NCBI RefSeq assembly: GCF_900103475.1
Contig: NZ_FNHG01000012.1
Coordinates: forward strand, 1-64,000
DNA: 64,000 nt
Reading direction: 5' to 3'
DNA from: Maricaulis salignorans
GTDB lineage: Bacteria; Pseudomonadota; Alphaproteobacteria; Caulobacterales; Maricaulaceae
The notes under the pieces were generated by a model. The model ran no database searches and was not told where the DNA came from. It saw nothing but the letters and a program-made list of their open reading frames with translations. Of this stretch, positions 24,196 to 31,997 are shown piece after piece. The position numbers and the translations under genes were made by a program. Position 1 is the first letter of the stretch, and every line of letters starts with the position of its first letter.

Positions 24196-26343
24196 ATGAA
24201 ACTGTCGAAGTTCTGGGGCCGGATTGTCATGGCCGTCACTCTGCTGGTGATCGCGGCCACCTTGGTCAATATGGGCCTGCAATATCGCAGCCTGCAGGCC
24301 TTCACGCGCCAGGCTTTCGCGGTCGCCGAAACCTATTCGGTCCGCATCGTGCGCGACGAGTTTGGTGTGCCGCAAATCTATGGCGTCACGGACCCTGACA
24401 CCGCCTTTGGCCTTGGTTATGCCCAGGCTGAGGATGACTGGGCGACCCTGCAGACGACGCTGGTCGCTGCACGCGGACGCCTTGCGCGCTATGCCGGCCA
24501 GGACGCTGCACCGACCGACTATATCGTCCAGCTCCTGCGCATTCGCGAACTGGTCGAGGCGCGCTATGAGAGCGATCTTTCGCCGGCCACGCGAGCCCTG
24601 GTCGAGGCCTATGCCGACGGGCTCAACCTGTATGCCGCCGAGAACCCCCGGCACACATGGTCCGCCGAACTGCCAGTGCGCGGGCAGGATATCGTCGCCG
24701 GCTTCGTCCTGCGCACGCCCTTCATGTACGGGCTCGACGGCGATCTCGCCGAATTGTTCGAGGATGCCCGTCAGCGCACCGTTTCGATGGGCTCCAGTGA
24801 GACCGCATTTCAGCTGATCGAGGCCGAACGCCTGCCGTTCGGCTCGAACGCCTTCGCCATCGCGCCATCGCGCTCGGCCGATGGCGCGACACGCCTGCTG
24901 ATCAATTCACACCAGCCCTTCGAAGGGCCGGTCGCCTGGTATGAGGCCCGCCTTCACTCCGAGGCCGGCTGGGACATGGCTGGCGCGACCTTCCCCGGAG
25001 CGCCCCTCATCCTGCATGGTTTCAGTCCCGATCTCGGCTGGGCGCATACGGTCAACAAGCCCGACTTGTCAGACATTTACGTGCTGGAGACCGAGGGTGA
25101 CCGTTACCGCCTCGATGGTGAATGGCTCGATCTTGAGCATGGTACGGCGCGCCTGACGATCGGGATTTTCGGGCCGATCAGCTGGACTGTGACGCGTGAC
25201 ATGTGGTGGTCGCGCCATGGGCCTGTGGTGCGTACTGATCATGGGGACTACGCGATCCGTTATTCCGGCATGGATCAGGTCGGGCAGGTCGAGCAATGGT
25301 ATGCGATGAACCGCGCCACCGATTTCGACAGCTGGATGACGGCGATGGAGATCAATGCCATTTCCTCGCTGAACGCCGTTTATGCCGACCGCGCGGGTCA
25401 TATCGCCTATGTCTACAATGCCCGCATGCCGGTGCGCGAAGCCGGGTATGACTGGCTTCAATACCTGCCTGGTGACCGCTCCGAACTGATCTGGGATGAA
25501 TATCTGCCGCTCACTGCCATGCCGATCTATACCGATCCGGATAGCGGTTGGCTGCTCTCGGCCAACCAGACACCCTTTGATGCCAGCGAACAGGCCGACA
25601 ATATCGACGCGGTTGGCTATTCACCCACATTCGGCATCCAGCCGCGCTACTCCAACCGCGCCTGGCGCGGGCTGGACCTGTTGCGGGCAGAGGGGGCCAT
25701 CAGCCGCGAGCGATTGCTCGAAATCAAGTTCGACAAGGTCTACGCGCCACAATCGCCGGTCGCGCGGCTGGTGGACGAACTTCTTGCCGCCGATTTCTCC
25801 GCCGATCAGGACCTGGCCCGCGCGCAGGGCATGCTGGCGCGCTGGGATTTATCGACCGACACGGCCAATCGCGAGGCGGCACTGGGCGTGCTGGTCGCGG
25901 TGCGCTGTATCGGCAATCTGCACACCGATGATCCCTGGTTGATGGACCCGGCCGAGGCGTTGCGCGAAGCGGCCGCCGACTTGATGGCGCATCATGGCCG
26001 GCTCGACCCTGAGTGGGGCGAGGTCAACCGGCTGGTTCGCGGTGAGCTCAATATCCCGATCGGCGGCGGACCGGATGCGCTGCGTGCCATCTATGCCGGT
26101 TCGCATGATCTCGATGCCAATGGCCAGCTGACGGCGGCGGCCGGCGATACGTCGATCATGCTGGTTGAGTGGCTGGCCGATGGTTCGCTCGACGCCTCCG
26201 CCATCATCCAGTATGGCGCCGCCACGCTGAATGAAAGCTCACCGCATTATGCCGACCAGGCACCGCTTTTCGCGGCCGAGCAATGGCGCACGCTTGATCT
26301 GTCAATCCGGGAGGGTGGTTACCGTCCGGGCGCACCGGACTGA
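24196..26343 (+). CDS. Penicillin acylase-family Ntn hydrolase
   Basis: 715 aa. An N-terminal hydrophobic segment (VMAVTLLVIAATLVNMGL, about residues 15-32) acts as signal or anchor. The alpha-chain side begins VRIVRDEFGVPQIYGVTDPD. The autocatalytic cleavage site and N-terminal nucleophile are seen at LPFGSNAFAIAPS (Ser217), followed by LLINSHQPFEGP and the beta-chain core (GWAHTVNKPDLSDIY). This order is that of periplasmic acylases that split beta-lactams, acyl-homoserine lactones or other N-acyl amides. A preceding AAGGGG gives the ribosome site. The 3' end overlaps the convergent GFA gene by 25 bp. Confidence 0.88.
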   Translation: MKLSKFWGRIVMAVTLLVIAATLVNMGLQYRSLQAFTRQAFAVAETYSVRIVRDEFGVPQIYGVTDPDTAFGLGYAQAEDDWATLQTTLVAARGRLARYAGQDAAPTDYIVQLLRIRELVEARYESDLSPATRALVEAYADGLNLYAAENPRHTWSAELPVRGQDIVAGFVLRTPFMYGLDGDLAELFEDARQRTVSMGSSETAFQLIEAERLPFGSNAFAIAPSRSADGATRLLINSHQPFEGPVAWYEARLHSEAGWDMAGATFPGAPLILHGFSPDLGWAHTVNKPDLSDIYVLETEGDRYRLDGEWLDLEHGTARLTIGIFGPISWTVTRDMWWSRHGPVVRTDHGDYAIRYSGMDQVGQVEQWYAMNRATDFDSWMTAMEINAISSLNAVYADRAGHIAYVYNARMPVREAGYDWLQYLPGDRSELIWDEYLPLTAMPIYTDPDSGWLLSANQTPFDASEQADNIDAVGYSPTFGIQPRYSNRAWRGLDLLRAEGAISRERLLEIKFDKVYAPQSPVARLVDELLAADFSADQDLARAQGMLARWDLSTDTANREAALGVLVAVRCIGNLHTDDPWLMDPAEALREAAADLMAHHGRLDPEWGEVNRLVRGELNIPIGGGPDALRAIYAGSHDLDANGQLTAAAGDTSIMLVEWLADGSLDASAIIQYGAATLNESSPHYADQAPLFAAEQWRTLDLSIREGGYRPGAPD

Positions 26344-26786
26344 CCGAACTCGGCCATCAGGGTCGGCAGCTCCTCCATCGGCGGAAAGGCCTCGAAGCTG
26401 TGGCGGGCCGGTGTCGTCACCCAGGCCAGCTTGTCCTGCGTCATGGTCTCGATGAAGGGCGTAAACCAGCTTGTATCCTCGAACATTGTCGGGCGGACAT
26501 TGACGAAATAGTCCAGCCCGGTGATGCGGGTGAAGATCCAGGTCAGGCAGCGTGGGCAGAACTGGTGGTCCAGCCGGCCTTCACCGAGGCCGCCGCGGCG
26601 GGTTTCGCCCTTGGTGACGGCGAAGCCTTGTGGCGGCACCATCGCCGTCAGTGAAAAGGCGCTTGAGCTCATTTTCTGACAGCCGGTGCAGTGACAGGCC
26701 GCTGTCATCAGGGGCGGGGCGCTCATGGTGACATGCACATCGCCGCAGCGGCAGGCGCCATGAAGGGGCAATTCTGGCGTGGTCAT
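26319..26786 (-). CDS. GFA-family zinc protein (glutathione-dependent formaldehyde-activating-like)
   Basis: 155 aa. Zinc-ligand cysteines occur in the family order: GACRCGDVHV (residues about 10-19), ACHCTGCQKMSSSAFS (about 30-45) and FCPRCLTWIF near residue 97. GFA/Gfa1-fold proteins bind two zinc ions; only a few accelerate S-hydroxymethylglutathione formation, and most have no assigned reaction. The gene is alone and converges on the acylase gene with a 25-bp overlap of coding 3' ends, which is unusual but both frames are well supported. Confidence 0.88.
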   Translation of the reverse strand: MTTPELPLHGACRCGDVHVTMSAPPLMTAACHCTGCQKMSSSAFSLTAMVPPQGFAVTKGETRRGGLGEGRLDHQFCPRCLTWIFTRITGLDYFVNVRPTMFEDTSWFTPFIETMTQDKLAWVTTPARHSFEAFPPMEELPTLMAEFGQSGAPGR

Positions 26787-26909
26787 TGTTCGATCTCCGG
26801 GCCGTTGAAACGGGCCCTCAGTGTCTACACAGCCTGATCAGGCGATTCCATCGGTGAAAATGGACTGCTGCACCCTGTCGCAGTGAACAGGCCGGGCCGA
26901 ACGCGAGAA

Positions 26910-26931
26910 GCTCCGGGCGCAAACCCGGAGC
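26910..26931 (-). terminator. Hairpin downstream of the carbonic anhydrase gene
   Basis: GCTCCGGG (26910-26917), loop CGCAAA, CCCGGAGC (26924-26931): perfect 8-bp arms, 25 bp past the carbonic anhydrase stop. Read on the minus strand only a short U-rich tract (TTCTC) follows, so it is a moderate terminator candidate. Confidence 0.6.
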
Positions 26932-26955
26932 CTGTCTTGGGATGCTTGTGGTGAA

Positions 26956-27693
26956 CTATTCGTCGGAGACCAGCACATAGCGCCGGTTGAGCGGCTGCAC
27001 CGGGCGGAAGCTGTCCGGGTGACGGTTTTCGAACGCGTCGATCTGCCCCGGCGTCGCCGTGACGGGATGGGTCAATACGGTCCAGGAGACGATCTCGCTG
27101 CACGGCGGTGTCGTCAGCGAACCCTGATAGCGGAAAGATTCGCGGTCGACGGGCAGAAACTCGTTGAGGTGCACGCGCGCGGCAATGCCCGGTGAGGCAT
27201 GGCTGTCGGCGGGCATGGCGGCCCAGACCGAGTCGAGGGTCGCCAGCGCGTCGCCGCGCTCGACCATGACGCCGACCACGGCCAGGTCACCGGCTTCGGA
27301 CTGGTGCACGAAATGCACTTCCATCGGAGCCTGGCGGCCATTGATCGTGTGCTCGCTGGCGGCGTGGAAATGGAATTGCAGCAGGGCATAGCGCGTATCG
27401 CCCAGGATCAGGCCGCCGGCATTCTCGACGCTGACCTGTACGGTATGGCCATTATCAACCACGACGCCGGCGGTTTCATCAGCCCAGTCGATCATGGCGG
27501 GCGCGAAATCCGCCTGCAGGGCGCCGGTGAGATTGATCGGCGATTGTTGCTGCCCGGCGGCGCAAACGGCCCAGTCGGGATTCATCGCCTGCCAGTGCTC
27601 CGGCCCTTCATGGCCGTCATAGCCCCAGTGTTGGGCGTGGGCCGGCGCGGCAGCGCAGGCGGCGAGGGCGAGAGGAAGCCAGATGCGGTTCAC
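26956..27693 (-). CDS. Alpha-class carbonic anhydrase, periplasmic
   Basis: 245 aa. A signal peptide ends APAHA-QHW (cleavage near residue 20), followed by the alpha-CA hallmark HWGYDGHEGPEHW and QQSPINL. The three zinc histidines are His108, His110 (LLQFHFHAASEH) and His127 (MEVHFVH), and the substrate-pocket LTTPPCSE is present. All catalytic elements look intact. The enzyme interconverts CO2 and bicarbonate in the periplasm. It is 76 bp downstream of a GST gene on the same strand and ends at a hairpin. Confidence 0.93.
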   Translation of the reverse strand: MNRIWLPLALAACAAAPAHAQHWGYDGHEGPEHWQAMNPDWAVCAAGQQQSPINLTGALQADFAPAMIDWADETAGVVVDNGHTVQVSVENAGGLILGDTRYALLQFHFHAASEHTINGRQAPMEVHFVHQSEAGDLAVVGVMVERGDALATLDSVWAAMPADSHASPGIAARVHLNEFLPVDRESFRYQGSLTTPPCSEIVSWTVLTHPVTATPGQIDAFENRHPDSFRPVQPLNRRYVLVSDE

Positions 27694-27769
27694 GGGAGAT
27701 CTCCTGATCTTGTTCGGGGGCTGTCATGGCGGCCGGTCGACCGTCTGTTCGAACGCCAAACTGCACGCG

Positions 27770-28426
27770 TTATGATGGAGCGACCCTTAACGCAGCGCCA
27801 TCGGTTTCGCGATTGGCGGTCCAGACCGGATATTTCTGCATCACGCCGGTAAAGAGCGGCGAGGCCAGATGCGCGGCGAGCCAGGCTTGCAGATGCGGCA
27901 GCGCCTGCCGGGCAAACCACTCCCGGTCGGTATGCGCGAACTGGCGCACAAAGGGGAAGATTGCCGCATCGGCCAGGCTCATCGCTTCGCCACACAGGAA
28001 GGCGGAACCGGCGAGGCGCGCCTCGAGCGCGGTGAGGATTTCCAGACCGCGGGCACGATTCTCCAGCGCGTCCTCGCCGTCATAGCGGTTGGGGTATTTA
28101 TAGCGGTCGAGTGCCTGCTTGAAAGGCCCGTCATTGATCGCCACCAGGTCGAACATCGCGTCGCCGGCCGTCAGCCAGCCGCGTGGATCATGGCGGCCCA
28201 GCGCCCAGCGCATGATGTCGAGGCTTTCCTCGACCACCTGGCCGTCGGGCAGGACGAGGACTGGCACCGTGCCCTTGGGCGAGGCGGCCAGCATTTCCGC
28301 CGGCTTGCCGCGCAGCAGGACTTCGCGGTGTTCGACGACCGTCTCACTGGCCGCCAGCGCCAGCCTGGCCCGCATCGCATAGGGGCAGCGGCGGAAGGAA
28401 TAGAGGACGGGCAGGGCGGCGCTCAC
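27770..28426 (-). CDS. Glutathione S-transferase family protein
   Basis: 218 aa. The thioredoxin-like domain starts [19 protein letters not shown] with the CPYxMR motif of GSTs that carry a Cys in the active-site region. The cis-Pro region [11 protein letters not shown] and the SNAIL-type [11 protein letters not shown] follow (about residues 52-72). A helical C-terminal domain (about 85-205) is complete. The partner reaction is unknown; Cys-containing members often act as dehydroascorbate reductase or glutathione lyase types. The start overlaps the trhO stop by 4 bp, so the two genes form an operon. Confidence 0.85.
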   Translation of the reverse strand: MSAALPVLYSFRRCPYAMRARLALAASETVVEHREVLLRGKPAEMLAASPKGTVPVLVLPDGQVVEESLDIMRWALGRHDPRGWLTAGDAMFDLVAINDGPFKQALDRYKYPNRYDGEDALENRARGLEILTALEARLAGSAFLCGEAMSLADAAIFPFVRQFAHTDREWFARQALPHLQAWLAAHLASPLFTGVMQKYPVWTANRETDGAALRVAPS

Positions 28427-29367
28427 CCGGCCCCGCTTTCCGGAGCATCATCGCCATAGACGCGCCCGAGATGTTTTTCGCCGCGCTTCGCCGCCAGTTG
28501 TGACTGGCGATGACGTTCGGCAAAGCGTTCCCGGTCGGCGTCAGACATGCGGTCATGGCAGTGTGGGCAGGAGACGCCCGGCACGAATTTGTCCGAACGC
28601 AGATCTTCCGGGCCCAGGGGTTCGCGGCAGCCATGGCAAAGCGTGTGGGTGCCCTGTTCCAGCCCGTGCACGACGGCAACACGGCGGTCGAACACGAAGC
28701 ATTCGCCGCGCCACAGGCTTTCCTCGGGCGGCACGGTCTCGAGATATTTCAGGATTCCGCCCTTGAGATGGAAGACCTCGTCGATGCCTTCGGCCTTCAC
28801 AAAAGAGGTCGCCTTCTCGCAGCGTATCCCGCCGGTGCAATACATCGCCACGCGGGCATTGGGGCGGCCCTGGCGGAATTGCCGGAACCAGTCGGGGAAT
28901 TCGCGAAAGCTGACGGTCTCCGGGTTTACCGCGCCCTCGAACTGGCCGATCCGCACTTCATAATCATTGCGCGTGTCAATGGTGACGACATCGGGCGAGG
29001 CGATCAGATCATTCCAGTCGGCGGGGTCGACATAGGAGCCGACCAGCGCATTGGGGTCGACGCCAGGAATGCCCATCGTCACAATCTCGCGCTTGAGCCG
29101 GACTTTCAGCCGCAGAAAGGGCTGCTGCTCGGCCCAGCTCTCCTTGTGCTCGAGATCGCCGCAGCCCGGCAGGGCCCGGATTGCGTCGAGCATGGCGGCG
29201 ATCCCGTCGGCGGGGCCGGCGATCGTGCCATTGATGCCTTCGGAGGCGAGCAGGATCGTGCCGGTGATCGCATTCGCTTCGCCGACTTGCTTGAGCCGCG
29301 CCTGCAGAGCGTCGAGCCCGTCGAGCGGGGTGAATTTATACAGGGCGGCGACGGTGAAGCGGGGCAT
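28423..29367 (-). CDS. trhO: tRNA uridine(34) hydroxylase TrhO (YceA), rhodanese type
   Basis: 314 aa, normal for TrhO. The N-terminal acylphosphatase-like domain contains [13 protein letters not shown] (about residues 39-51). The central rhodanese domain (about 120-215) has the active-site loop [12 protein letters not shown] with Cys177 and Cys183, and the C-terminus carries paired CxxC zinc-like motifs (CHGC and CPHC). TrhO forms 5-hydroxyuridine at the wobble position of certain tRNAs in an O2-dependent, prephenate-independent way. It overlaps the GST gene by 4 bp. Divergent from the ParD-like/map pair. Confidence 0.92.
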   Translation of the reverse strand: MPRFTVAALYKFTPLDGLDALQARLKQVGEANAITGTILLASEGINGTIAGPADGIAAMLDAIRALPGCGDLEHKESWAEQQPFLRLKVRLKREIVTMGIPGVDPNALVGSYVDPADWNDLIASPDVVTIDTRNDYEVRIGQFEGAVNPETVSFREFPDWFRQFRQGRPNARVAMYCTGGIRCEKATSFVKAEGIDEVFHLKGGILKYLETVPPEESLWRGECFVFDRRVAVVHGLEQGTHTLCHGCREPLGPEDLRSDKFVPGVSCPHCHDRMSDADRERFAERHRQSQLAAKRGEKHLGRVYGDDAPESGAG

Positions 29368-29524
29368 GGGCAGGTCCGGTATGGTTTGGCCTTGCTATAG
29401 CAAGTTTGGGCGCCCGGGCGGAGTCTCAAGCTGCGCTTGCTGAAACCTGCATCCGGGCGCCATCGCCCGGAACCATCATCCTCACCCGGTGCGATAGCGA
29501 ACTGACAGGCTTGCGATGAAGACC

Positions 29525-29572
29525 TTGGCATTGCGCAATGCGATGTGTATACGTTCCGTATATGAAGCATAT
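29525..29572 (+). promoter_or_regulatory. Promoter with stacked dyad operators for the ParD-like/map pair
   Basis: TTGGCA (29525-29530), a 17-bp spacer and TATACG (29548-29553) form a promoter. The -10 is the left half of a perfect dyad, TATACG-TTC-CGTATA (29548-29562). A second dyad, ATATG-AAG-CATAT (29560-29572), overlaps its end and covers the likely transcription start. Both have 3-nt centres 11 bp apart. GGAGG (29573-29577) follows. The layout is typical of antitoxin autoregulation. Confidence 0.65.
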
Positions 29573-29584
29573 GGAGGTGCCGCG

Positions 29585-29797
29585 ATGGGTATCGTGAATA
29601 TTGATGATGATTTGCACGATCAACTGCGCAGGGCGAGCAAGGTTTCCTGCCGTTCGATCAACGCGCAGGCCGCCTACTGGATCAAGATCGGCATGCTGTG
29701 CGAGGCCAGTCCGACGCTCGGCTTCACCGAGATCATCAAACGCGAAATGGAGTCAGCCGGTGTCGAGCCTCACCCTTTGACCGCCAGCGCCGCATGA
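29585..29797 (+). CDS. ParD-like antitoxin-type small protein
   Basis: 70 aa from the ATG at 29585, preceded by GGAGG with 7-nt spacing; an upstream ATG at 29516 would read through the promoter. The sequence (MGIVNIDDDLHDQLRRASK, then CRSINAQAAYWIKIGML) is a ribbon-helix-helix type start as in the ParD_like family. No ParE/RelE toxin follows; instead the gene overlaps methionine aminopeptidase by 4 bp (ATGA). This ParD-like/map pairing recurs in proteobacteria from my memory of annotations. A DNA-binding autoregulator is the likely role. Confidence 0.8.
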   Translation: MGIVNIDDDLHDQLRRASKVSCRSINAQAAYWIKIGMLCEASPTLGFTEIIKREMESAGVEPHPLTASAA

Positions 29798-30567
29798 CCA
29801 AAACGTCTGAAGAGCTCGCCTTGATGGCCGAATCCGGCCGTCTGCTGGCGTCAGTCTTCGGGCTGCTGGACCGAACGACGCTGGCGGGTATGTCCACCCT
29901 GCAGGTCGACGAACTGGTCGAGGATTATATCGTCCACGACCTTGAGGCGCGGCCCGCCAGCCTGGGGCAGTATGGCTTTGAATTCGTGTTGAATGCGTCG
30001 ATAAATCATGTGGTCTGCCACGGCGTGCCGTCGAAATCGGATGTGCTGCGTGATGGCGATATCGTCAATTTCGACATTACGCTCGAGAAGAACGGCTTTA
30101 TCGCGGATTCCAGCAAGACCTATCTCGTTGGCGCCGTGAAACCGGCCGCCCGCCGGCTCGTCAAGACCACCCATGACGCGATGTGGAAGGGGATTGGTGC
30201 GGTCCGTCCGGGCGCGCATCTGGGCGATATCGGATGGGCCATCGAGCGCCATGCCAAGCGCAATGGCTATTCCGTGGTGCGCGAATATTGCGGTCACGGC
30301 ATTGGCCGCGAAATGCATGAGGAGCCGCAAGTCCTGCATTTCGGCAAGCCCGGAACCGGCCTTGTCCTGCGCGAGGGCATGGTGTTCACGATCGAGCCTA
30401 TGCTCAATCATGGTCGGCGTTATGTGCGGACCGAGCCCGACGGCTGGACAGTCGTGACGAAGGACGGCTCGCTATCCGCACAGTTCGAGCACACCGTCGC
30501 CGTGACAGCGAGCGGTGTTTCGGTGCTGACACTCCGCCCCGAGGAAGCGGCGCGCAGGGCCAGCTAG
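29794..30567 (+). CDS. map: Type I methionine aminopeptidase
   Basis: 257 aa from the ATG at 29794. The pita-bread fold residues are all present: His76 (CHGVPS), metal ligands Asp94 (IVNFDIT), Asp105 (GFIADSSKTY), His168 (YCGHGIG), Glu201 (FTIEPML) and Glu232 (AQFEHTV). It removes the initiator Met from nascent proteins. The N-terminus lacks the zinc-finger extension. Coupled translation with the ParD-like gene suggests conditional expression, so a second housekeeping map elsewhere is likely but cannot be seen here. Confidence 0.93.
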   Translation: MTKTSEELALMAESGRLLASVFGLLDRTTLAGMSTLQVDELVEDYIVHDLEARPASLGQYGFEFVLNASINHVVCHGVPSKSDVLRDGDIVNFDITLEKNGFIADSSKTYLVGAVKPAARRLVKTTHDAMWKGIGAVRPGAHLGDIGWAIERHAKRNGYSVVREYCGHGIGREMHEEPQVLHFGKPGTGLVLREGMVFTIEPMLNHGRRYVRTEPDGWTVVTKDGSLSAQFEHTVAVTASGVSVLTLRPEEAARRAS

Positions 30568-30591
30568 GCCGTTCGCGCGCCAAGCCCCGGC

Positions 30592-31182
30592 CTAGTCGTA
30601 AATCGAGACGATCGTGCCAACCAGCTTGTAAATCGGCTGATTGCCGCCGGGGTGGTTCGGGGTGAAGGCATCGCAATAGCTATACCCGGCACCCCCGCCC
30701 ATTCCCCATCGCATGGAGCCGGTGCCGCCGGCCACGCTGCAGATGTGCAGGTCCCGGTCCCCGTACGCGCTATAGCCACCGGACAGGGCATCGGTGTGCC
30801 AATCGGGCCGGGCGCGCCCGCCCATCTCGATCCAATGCGTGGAATGACCCGGCGTTGGAACCAGAAACTCAAGCTGGGTCGAAGCGGCCGGAAAAACCTC
30901 ACGTCCAGACTCGTCGGCCAGGCAATTCGTGCCGTCAAACCATCCGATCAAATAGCTCCCGCGGGAGGCCTGATTGACCCGATTATCGGTGGCGCGGCAC
31001 AGGGTGCGGTCGGTGCGGCCCTGAGGGGTGACCGCATCGGCTGGCGGTGTGCTCTGGCGCACCCAGATATATTCATCCTGGGCCTGGGCAGCGGCACTCA
31101 GGGCACAAGCCCCCAGGGCGGCGGTTGCGAGCGACCGCGCGATGGCGCGCAGGCCCGATCGTCCGGGGCGGTTCTCGGTCAT
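30592..31182 (-). CDS. Exported protein of unknown function
   Basis: 196 aa. A signal peptide (hydrophobic SLATAALGACALSAAAQAQ, cleavage near residue 35) is followed by a compact domain rich in Gly, Trp and Cys: IWVRQST, SYLIGWFDGTNCLA, GYSAYGDRDLHICSV, GGAGYSYCDAF. Four cysteines in the mature part could form two disulfides. I do not recognise the family. It is convergent with map, and a perfect 14-bp-arm palindrome lies 27 bp upstream of its start. Confidence 0.7.
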   Translation of the reverse strand: MTENRPGRSGLRAIARSLATAALGACALSAAAQAQDEYIWVRQSTPPADAVTPQGRTDRTLCRATDNRVNQASRGSYLIGWFDGTNCLADESGREVFPAASTQLEFLVPTPGHSTHWIEMGGRARPDWHTDALSGGYSAYGDRDLHICSVAGGTGSMRWGMGGGAGYSYCDAFTPNHPGGNQPIYKLVGTIVSIYD

Positions 31183-31208
31183 GTCGTCTCCTGGGGTCGG
31201 ATAAAACT

Positions 31209-31237
31209 GAAGGCACAGGACAGTGTCCTGTGCCTTC
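31209..31237. promoter_or_regulatory. Perfect 14-bp-arm palindrome (terminator or operator)
   Basis: GAAGGCACAGGACA (31209-31222), a single central base, and TGTCCTGTGCCTTC (31224-31237) are exact inverted repeats. On the minus strand the 3' arm is followed by AGTTTTAT, a short U tract, so it may end the glycosylase transcript. A one-base centre is poor for an RNA loop, although opening the inner pairs would give one. Its position just upstream of the exported-protein gene also fits a dimeric repressor site. Confidence 0.6.
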
Positions 31238-31316
31238 CCTATGGATCTACCGGTAACTGGTAACCGCGCGTCTGCCTAACAAAATCAAATATTTGCGATG
31301 CGTCGGGATTGGGCCT

Positions 31317-31988
31317 CTACGGCCCCACACTCATCGACAAGACCCGGCTGATCTCTGTCAAGGATCGCCCGGACTGATCCTTCCAGCGATTGAACGCCGC
31401 CTGCACTGCCGCCAGGTCGCGCTTCGAGGTCGGCGCTTTGGCGACCACGCCCTCGGCGATCAGGCGGGCGCTGACGTCCTGCGACAGGATGAAACTCTCC
31501 TTGCCCATCCAGCGCAGGGCGCGCTGGCCGGTGGCGCCGCCCAGCCGTGAGCCGCGCTTGGCGAGGACATCCATCAGGCCGATAAAATCATCCGCCGGCC
31601 AGTCGGCGATGAATTTCGCGGCGCTGCCATGCTCGGCGGCGAGATCGGCGAGGAAGCGGGCATTTTCAATCACGGCCATGATCTTGGCGCCATTGCGGAC
31701 AATGCCGGTGTCGGAGAGCAGCCGGTCGATTTCCTCATCGCCGTAAAACGCCACGCGCGGTGGGTCAAAACCCTCGAAAGCGGCCTCGAAACCGGGCCAT
31801 TTCGCCTCGATCACCTTCCAGTGGAAACCGGCCTGGAACAGGCATTTCGCCATCATCGACAGCCAGCGATCATCGGGGATGGAGGCGAGCTCCTCGGCGG
31901 GGAGCGGTTTGGAGAGCAGGGCTTCCAGTGCGTCGGGTCCGCCCTTGCGATCGGCGGCGATGGCGAAGATTTCATCGAAACTGCGCAT
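31317..31988 (-). CDS. DNA-3-methyladenine glycosylase I (Tag-like)
   Basis: 223 aa. The helix-hairpin-helix glycosylase pattern of the adenine glycosylase family is present: DDRWLSMMAKCLFQAGFHWKVI, then VAFYGDEEIDRLLSDTGIVRNGAKIMAVIENA, the equivalents of the family's DERLFE and LL.D..IVRN..KI motifs. The product would excise 3-methyladenine from alkylated DNA. The zinc-binding ends of E. coli Tag are not obvious. It starts 9 bp after the adaptor gene stop, so it may be co-transcribed with the ABC exporter. Confidence 0.82.
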   Translation of the reverse strand: MRSFDEIFAIAADRKGGPDALEALLSKPLPAEELASIPDDRWLSMMAKCLFQAGFHWKVIEAKWPGFEAAFEGFDPPRVAFYGDEEIDRLLSDTGIVRNGAKIMAVIENARFLADLAAEHGSAAKFIADWPADDFIGLMDVLAKRGSRLGGATGQRALRWMGKESFILSQDVSARLIAEGVVAKAPTSKRDLAAVQAAFNRWKDQSGRSLTEISRVLSMSVGP

Positions 31989-31997
31989 GATCAGCCC

